Under the pieces are notes generated by a model. That model did no database searches, had not been told where the DNA came from, and was given only the letters and a program-made list of their open reading frames with translations. From NCBI GenBank assembly GCA_905147135.1, contig LR990055.1, positions 3,473,001 through 3,537,000 on the forward strand: 64,000 nucleotides of DNA, written 5' to 3'. This stretch comes from Blastobasis lacticolella (taxonomy: Eukaryota > Arthropoda > Insecta > Lepidoptera > Blastobasidae). Each line of letters begins with the position of its first letter. The stretch's first letter is position 1. Below are positions 57,287-64,000 of this stretch, piece after piece. The position numbers and the translations under genes are program-made.

Positions 57287-57472
57287 TAGAGTTGAAACGG
57301 ATATCCGGTTGCTATCCGGTATCCGGCCTATCCGGCTTTAATTTACTATCCGGCCGGATACCGGATAGCGCGTTAATATCCTCCCGGATACCGGATAGTA
57401 AAAGAATATATGAAAGTAGCCTTTAAGCCGGATATCCGGTATTCAGCCAAACCACTATCCGTTTCATGTCTA
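57287..57472. mobile_element. hAT-like MITE rich in TATCCGG repeats, 186 bp
   Basis: Inverted ends TAGAGTTGAAACGGATA and TATCCGTTTCATGTCTA, with an exact 8-bp duplication GTATGAAC at 57279-57286 and 57473-57480. The inside is built from many inverted copies of TATCCGG and CCGGATA. It sits inside an older copy of a lepidopteran repeat (CGGCTATGCACG on the left, CCGCATGAAAATTCGTTG on the right). Confidence 0.85.
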
Positions 57473-58154
57473 GTATGAACCTTAACAAATTATACACCTA
57501 AACCTTCCTCATGAATCACTTTGTCTATTGGTGACTTATCAAACCGCATGAAAATTCGTTGACTAGTTTTTAAGTTTATCGCGTTTTTATGTAGTGATAG
57601 TGACGCCATATGAATGAATGACATTAACGTGATAAGTCTTATTATATACACCTAATAGCATTTCGTGGTATATTGATTGAAGTACCCAACCAACCCACAC
57701 ATTGAAAACAAAGAAAACACCTACGTCCAACGCAGGTCGTTGATTCTACGACATCACGGACAATCCACAAAATAACTTCACAATTTTCGTCGTAAACAAA
57801 AAGTTGTAGGTTGTAATAAATTCAAATAACAATCGTACCGGGTTTCTAAAATTTGCTCAATTCAGACTAGATTTGTGTTTAGTTTACTGCGTGTTACACT
57901 TACAATACCCTACTTTGCTATTATTAGCTTTGAATATGTTTGCACATAGCACTTACATTTTTTCAACATGAATCAACATCTACCCAGACCTACAGTCCAG
58001 AATAGCTCTTTTGATCACATTCAGATTTCATTACAATACTTGTTTTCGATACTCGTTTTAAATATGGTAAGTAAGTAGGAAAAGGTAATACTATTAAACA
58101 TTATAAAAAAATGCCAGTGACAATTTACCTCACAACAATGCAGCACACATCATC

Positions 58155-58516
58155 ATCATCATCATCTTGGCGTTAATGTCCCGGTTGTGCTCTCGCGCAC
58201 GAGGGCCCGGGGTCCGCCTTGACCATGATCCAGGATTTGGCAGGTCAGGTAATTACAGTGGAGCGACTGCCATCTGACCTCCATGACCCTGCTACCAGGG
58301 GAACCTGACCAAATTGGATCATGGTTACACATCCAGTCGCCTGAATGTGCAGGTTTCATCACGATGTTTTCCCTCACCGTAAGAGCATCGGTCAGTATTC
58401 AACTAATGTACATAACTCCGAAAACAGTCATGGGTACACGGCCGGAGCGGGATTCGAAACCGGGACCACTGGCTTACGAGTCGTATACTCTAACCGCTCG
58501 GCCACCGACGACGCTC
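58155..58516 (-). mobile_element. tRNA-derived SINE, full length, CATCAT tail
   Basis: Begins in a (CAT)n run (the GATGAT tail on the sense strand) and reads through the full family body to the tRNA-like head, with GGGATTCGAAACC as box B. This is one of the best-preserved copies in the window. Two overlapping short open frames within it are not genes. Confidence 0.85.
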
Positions 58517-58849
58517 ACACACACATGCAAAACATCAAATAATATTCCCTTTTACTTTTGAAATATCGAATAAAAGTTTTCGTACTGATCAGATTAACTG
58601 TCCACCAAAAGAATATCAACTGCTAACCAAAAACAAGGATATACGCTCACAAAAAGACGGCTTACTGCGAATGTGAATGGAAGGGTCGGCGGAGGGCGGC
58701 CAGTCGAGGAGGATATAAATACCTACTGATCAAATGAATGACCTCCAAAAAGGGCAGGTCAGGAGTACCCTCAATCGGAGTAATTAGAGAGTAGAGAGGC
58801 AAAAGCTATGTGTATATATTGAAATAGTAGCTTGTGGCAAATAATAGTT

Positions 58850-59195
58850 TTTTTTATGTCATACGGTAGGCAAACAGGCAAGCGGGCCACCTGATGGAAA
58901 GTGGTCACCACTGCCTATAGACATTAGCAACACCAAGAGTATCGCTAATGCGTTGCCCACCTCTATAACACGTTGCTCTGGCGGCAAAAAGCAAATGCCA
59001 CTCCACTGCCAAAGCCACGGTTCCCCAAATCCCCACCCCATGGAGCACTGGAAACCTTACTCACCGGCAGAAACACAATACTATTTAAAAGAGTATTATT
59101 TAGCTGCGATATTCTGTAAGGTGGAGGTACTTCCCCAGTCGGGCGGCTCCAATTCGAACGAGATACCCCGCTATGCCCTACCTCTCTTAAAACCT
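58850..59195 (-). mobile_element. second SINE family, minus strand
   Basis: About 98 percent identical to 27131-27466 by eye, with differences such as GTATCGCTAATG for GTATCGTTAATG. It has a short T run at the left instead of 22 T. The right end stops at the same AGAGGTAGGGCATAG head. Confidence 0.85.
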
Positions 59196-59669
59196 CTCTC
59201 TCTGACTATAGGATTGAGTACGTACATAATTATGAATGTGTTTGTACCTCACCTATTTTTGGTACAACCACAAGCTATTTAGGGTACCAAAACAGAAAGT
59301 TCTTTATAAATAAACGCTGCCTCGTGGGCAACTCGGGTCGCACAAGCAAGATACAACCCACGTCAATGTTATGAAGACTTAAAAGTTTAAAAGGGTTCAC
59401 AACGCTCCACGACGACCGTCGACCTACTTTACCTGTCACTTTGTAAGGACACTTCAACCGGGCTTCTAAAACAGCAATTCGAAATTTGAAACACGTGCAA
59501 TTTCAAACTGTTAGACGTAAATTCTAATAATTAACTGCGTAAAACTGGATTAACGACTGTACGAGTAACAATTTTATCATCGTGCCGTAATTACTTTGGA
59601 GCGATGGAAGGAAGGAAATGCTTGAAAACGTTATGCTTTACACTTTAATTGAAGGCCTTTAAATTTCCT

Positions 59670-59945
59670 TAGGTAGGGCATAGCGGGGTATCTCGTTCGA
59701 ATTGGAGCCGCCCGACTGGGGAAGTACCCTTACAGAATATCGCAGCTAAATAATACTCTTTTAAATAGTATTGTGTTTCTGCCGGTGAGTAAGGTTTCCA
59801 GTGCTCCATGGGGTGGGGATTTGGGGAACCGTGGCTTTGGCAGTGGAGTGGCTAATGTCTATAGGCAGTGGTGACCACTTTCCATCAGGTGGCCCGCTTG
59901 CCTGTTTGCCTACCGTATGAAATAAAATAAAAAATAAAAAAAATG
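59670..59945 (+). mobile_element. second SINE family, plus strand, internal deletion
   Basis: Begins AGGTAGGGCATAGCGGGGTA and ends CCTACCGTATGAAATAAAAT with an A-rich tail, which sets the sense orientation of the family. About 70 bp between GGCAGTGGAGTGG and CTAATGTCTATAGG are missing. It lies within 500 bp of an opposite-strand copy (58850-59195). Confidence 0.85.
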
Positions 59946-60132
59946 GCATTCCGTTTGTGGAAACACGCCATAGCCTTGCCCAATAAGTATAAGAGGGAAA
60001 GTAGAGGGGAAAAGTCAACGGAATAGTTGTTATAACAAATATGATTCATCTCCTCATAGACAATAATATGTGATCATCCCCAAGTAATGGCTAACACTTT
60101 TTGACACTTTGAATAATTGCTATGGTTCGCTG

Positions 60133-60322
60133 TTCTGTTACTGTTGAACAGTTAGTGCTCAGTGAAAGTATTTTTTTTAAAAGGAAACAAGCCTAAATCT
60201 GTCTCAAAGGGCGGCAACGCCTCCGTCTCTCCCTGGGCGTTGCGGGTGTCTGCGGGCTGATCACTTTCCATCAGGTAATACCTTCACGGGGCACTGACTG
60301 TTCAACAGTAACAGAAAGTTTT
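60133..60322. mobile_element. 190-bp foldback element
   Basis: TCTGTTACTGTTGAACAGTT and AGTGC inverted as GCACTGACTGTTCAACAGTA and ACAGA. Inside, GGCGGCAACGCC and CTTTCCATCAGGT are LINE-tail pieces. Confidence 0.65.
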
Positions 60323-61234
60323 TAGACCCCCAGATCCATTCAGAGTTCTCATCAATAACATTACACCGAAGGAAGGTTGTTAAAAAGTTAAAACTAAAGG
60401 TTGAGATGGATGGCAAAGGCGTCTGACCAACAACTGTGGCAGAGAAAGGAAAAGATCAACAGACAACTCATTGTTGGATGGACAAAGGTTGAAGAGAACA
60501 GTTAATTTACCTGTAGACAACTTCAATCATGTTTATAATCCTACACCGCTTACACCACATACAATTTTCCTAGAGTTTTGTATAAACCGCAAGCTAATTA
60601 CGTAGTTTCTGCTTGTTTATGACACACACAATCCAATTGTCTTGTCACTCTGTTAACTACATAATATGAAAGAATAGGAAAACTAATTGATTTTCCTTTT
60701 GCCTGCTCAATGGATTTACTTTGTTGGTAATATATACCATACCTAATATGATGATGTTCAAGAAATTATCACACTTTACAAATGCTTAACAAAGTTTGGC
60801 TTATACTTACGCATGCTCGAATTAACGTATAAATTTTGCTTAGGAAAAAGGAAGGAAAATCAAAAGTGTAACCTCGGGATCCGAATATAGTAGGTCTAAC
60901 CAGAGTTGTTTTCCTTGTACGCTACTGGAATTTCAAATAACAAATAAGGTAAACCATAATCGAACTTTACTGGATGACCGGTGGCGCAGTGGTTGACATG
61001 TATGTGTCGATTTATCTACCTACATATACCATGTACAATAGACAGAGGGTACCTGGTTTGGTATTCTTTCGCGTAGATATGGAGCAATAAATATCGGGTG
61101 GTAGCATAACTACTGAAAATCCATCTTCGGTTCCCCTACTAGAACATCTATGTAGATACATTTTAATATAAGGCTTTCGAAAGTGTAAAATTTAATGCTG
61201 GTTCCTATAGCTGATGGGATTCAACGAATATATT

Positions 61235-61495
61235 ACAACTAGTGTCAAATAAGAAGAGACTTGGCGGGTCACGTGGTTCGACTTGCGCTGTATACGATTA
61301 TAATCCGCGTCATGAAAGGAGAGACTTGTCAAATGGCAGTAGAGGGGATTTCGCGCAGGTATTCGCCTACTAAGCAAGTCGAACCGCGTGACCCGCCAAG
61401 TCTCTTCTTATTTGACACTAGTCGTACCTGCGCGAAATCCCCTCCACTGCCATTTGACAAGTCTCCTCTTTCATGACGCGGGTTATACATAAGTG
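61235..61495. mobile_element. TIR-like repeat family X, two copies head to head
   Basis: ACTAGTGTCAAATAAGAAG at 61242 is inverted at 61406-61424, and the GGGATTTCGCGCAGGTA segment near 61348-61362 is inverted near 61427-61443. Two family copies make a 260-bp compound palindrome. Open frames on both strands follow from the palindrome. Confidence 0.75.
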
Positions 61496-61675
61496 GACCC
61501 GGCGCGACTTCGTCCCCTACACCTACGTTACGCCTTTCTACCGTTCCGTACACCTACTTTACCACTAACCTACCCTTGTTTTCTAGCTTATAAAACTTCC
61601 TCTTAAATCGCTCAATCTATTGTTGTAAACCGCATTAAAATCCGTGGCGTAGTTTAAAAGATCTAAGCGTACAAT

Positions 61676-62069
61676 TAGTCCAGTCATTATATACATTTGG
61701 CCAAATTTTGGATATTACGTGGGGGGTGGCTAGAAAAGCTTAAGTTCAAATTGTCGACCAAAATAACCTTGTGCGTTTTCCGCCATCTTGAAAAAAGGTT
61801 TAAATTCAGTTTTGTTGCTCTTTGCACGATCTACAATTAAGGTCCTCTGCATTTTTCACGTATCGATCATCGTTATCGAGATATCGATAAAAAATACCAT
61901 AAATTTGGGGAGAAAAAATTGTTTTTCGCTATTTCCTTTTTTCTCGTCAAAGATATCGAAAAATTACCGAAATGAAACTTCTAGAGCGTGTTCAGACCTA
62001 CAAATTCGTTTTTTTATTGCGTTTTTTTTTATTTTTAACCTGATTTTTCCGACGTAATGACTGGACTAA
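61676..62069. mobile_element. 394-bp TIR element nested in an older repeat
   Basis: TTAGTCCAGTCATTA and TAATGACTGGACTAA are perfect inverted 15-mers. They split a repeat whose halves GATCTAAGCGTACA and TAGATACATAGGG are contiguous in other copies (25060 and 63520). The open frame inside it is AT-driven. Confidence 0.75.
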
Positions 62070-62869
62070 ATAGATACATAGGGAAGGAAGGCGGGAAGCG
62101 ACTTTGTTTTATTATACTATGTATCCGTCTAACAGCTCAGTTTGTTGTTATTTCCGTTCGTCCAACAGTCTTACTAAACCAAGTATAAAATCAAGTCATT
62201 TAATTCCTATCAGAGTTACAAAACAACGATGACTAATTTATAGTCGACCGTGTTACGTAACACTTTATATATGTGTGTATGTATATATACAACCTTTGAA
62301 CAGTCCATCGTAAGACAAGAACACTCATTAAAGCAGTGGCAATCAAGGCAGACCGGAGATGACAAGCGGCATCGAAATTATAACTTTATCAAACGCCGCG
62401 GTGGCGCCACTATCTATCGCTCGATTGTGATATTACATAACAGCGTAGTTAGTTCGCCGAATCCCCGTCTGCGGCGACAAAGCCTGTGAAGCTGTAGGTC
62501 GTTTTTTTACCTTGTTCGTTATTCACTTTTATGAAACGTATAAGTACGAACATAATTTACAAATGTTACCTCTTTGTTTCCCAGTGGCTACGAAGCATGG
62601 ATAACTTGGAAAACCGGTCAGTACATACAAATCTAGTTTTTAATGCGGTTTCTTTGGTTGTAAAAAATACAGTAGCTGGGCAAATAATCTGTTCCCCACA
62701 TGTGCCCTTTCTGACTTTGTCTACATCACACAAGTACTACAGTTCTCTACGTAGCTCTCTTTTCAATAATTTAAAAACTATCTCATCTTTTAGACGCTTC
62801 TGTTAAATTTTCCTTTTTTGCAATTATGTGTGCAACAAATCTAAATAAATAAAATAAATATATATTCTT

Positions 62870-63110
62870 GGGTATATTCACACAGCGCCACCTCGCCCCA
62901 AAGTAAGCAAAGCTTGTGTTATGGGTGTTAGATAACTAATAAACTAGTTATACCTTTTTGTTTTAAAATACATACTAATTATACACACTACACCCAGACC
63001 CGTGACAAATTGAAACGATGAATTTCAATTTCTGCTGGGAATCGAAACCGGAACCTCTTCGTTTCGACCGGCATGTTAACCAACTGAACCACTACAGTCA
63101 GGTCGTACCT
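62870..63110 (-). mobile_element. third SINE family, tRNA-derived
   Basis: Same order as 20312-20560: CACAGCGCCACCTCGCCCCA, CTTGTGTTATGGGTGTTAGA, ACACACTACACCCAGAC and GCATGTTAACCAACTGAACC. It retains a fuller tRNA-like head (AACCACTACAGTCAGGTCG). Confidence 0.8.
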
Positions 63111-63399
63111 ATCTCTCTTCTTGTGATTTAATTATTATTAGATACTTTGTGCCTACAAGCCTCCGTTGGATCTCAGCAACTTGGCCACCTATGATTTCTT
63201 ATAATAGCACACCCACCGCACATCTTAATGTGGTATACGACGATCCGGTGCGTGCACGGATCACTTTACAGAAGATTAAGGACCCCCTGCGGTTTAATAG
63301 GAAGCCATAACATTTGCAATTAGAGACACAAGCTGTTGTTGCTTACGACTCATCTTGGACAAATTTTTGGAATCAACTACTGGAACAGAGGCGCAACTT

Positions 63400-63580
63400 C
63401 GTTCGCGTACGCCTACTTCATCCCTACTTAGCCTTTTTTCTTGCTTATAAACCTTGTTCTTGAATCACTATATATATTGTTGAAAACCGCATGAAAATCC
63501 GTTGCGTAGTTTGAAATATCTAAGCGTACATAGATACATAGGGACAGACGGCGGGAGGCGACTTTGTTTTATTTTTTTAT
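63400..63580 (+). repeat. LINE-like 3' end ending GCGACTTTGTTTTAT
   Basis: ACCGCATGAAAATCCGTTGC, ATCTAAGCGTACATAGATAC and ACAGACGGCGGGAGGCGACT recur at 24965-25110, 57481-57600 and 61555-62115 (with inserts). An interspersed family of unknown clade. Confidence 0.65.
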
Positions 63581-64000
63581 GTTATACGGCAGACGGCATG
63601 CGGTATAGTTAGATTTTATCTTTATCGAGATTTATAAACGAAAGCATTCCATCCTACCATGTGAGTAAAGCTTATTAATTAGATAGGTATTGGAATAAAT
63701 TAACAAAGTATTAATTTCATAACGCATTGTATCTGTTAATACAAACACTAACTGTTTGAAGTAAAATATAATTTGTAAATTTGGATATGGAAGCCCAAAC
63801 AATTTTTCCCATAACTACAAATTTATAATATGAATTGGAATCAACAGATTTCCAATTAATTCAAACATCGGCGTGATAAGAGTATAAATTAACAAAATAA
63901 CATACAAACTCACTCCAGTTGGAGTACACAATGAAATCATTACATGACGTCATTATAACCTAACTTAATGACTCAGCAAACAAATCAAGCTAATTGAGGA

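Overview
Eukaryotic, AT-rich nuclear DNA, almost certainly from a moth or butterfly (Lepidoptera). One interrupted protein-coding gene is recognisable, with short exons separated by GT-AG introns. The rest is dense in transposon remnants: tRNA-derived SINEs, 3' ends of RTE-like and CR1/jockey-like LINEs ending in GATGAT or poly(A) tails, and many small terminal-inverted-repeat (TIR) elements. This mix is typical of lepidopteran genomes. No bacterial-type genes, rRNA, genuine tRNA gene or CRISPR array was seen.

The gene is a minus-strand NPC1 (Niemann-Pick C1) family sterol transporter running from 41478 down to 12394. Nineteen exons were placed by homology and splice sites. Their phases join without a break: 3750 nt, giving 1249 residues plus stop. 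They cover most of the N-terminal cholesterol-binding domain, the proline-rich linker, the middle luminal domain, the sterol-sensing domain, the cysteine-rich luminal domain, the last membrane block and a short cytosolic tail. The last exon (12394-12536) is small and lies 3.9 kb beyond the previous one. The signal-peptide exon was not found between 41.5 kb and 64 kb, so the model lacks roughly 50 N-terminal residues. Which insect paralogue this is (NPC1a or NPC1b) cannot be settled by eye.

Layout: 1-12393 lies downstream of the gene and holds no supported gene, only MITE-like elements, SINE fragments and a candidate poly(A) signal at 12097. 12394-41478 is NPC1, with introns full of mobile DNA: a 1.1-kb TIR element inside a SINE, a CR1/jockey LINE end close to an acceptor, a 1.2-kb piggyBac-like element with TTAA flanks, RTE LINE ends, and two truncated copies of NPC1 exons. 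41479-64000 lies upstream, or is a long first intron. It holds three non-autonomous hAT-like elements with exact 8-bp target duplications, several SINEs and a LINE pseudogene, but no recognised gene.

The most unusual structures are the two partial exon duplications, each joined to a TIR element, and the repeated placement of mobile DNA within tens of bases of NPC1 splice sites. I found no evidence of a new multi-gene biological system. Exon calls rest on recognised NPC1 family sequence and splice consensus. Repeat calls rest on internal alignment, TIRs and target-site duplications read by eye.
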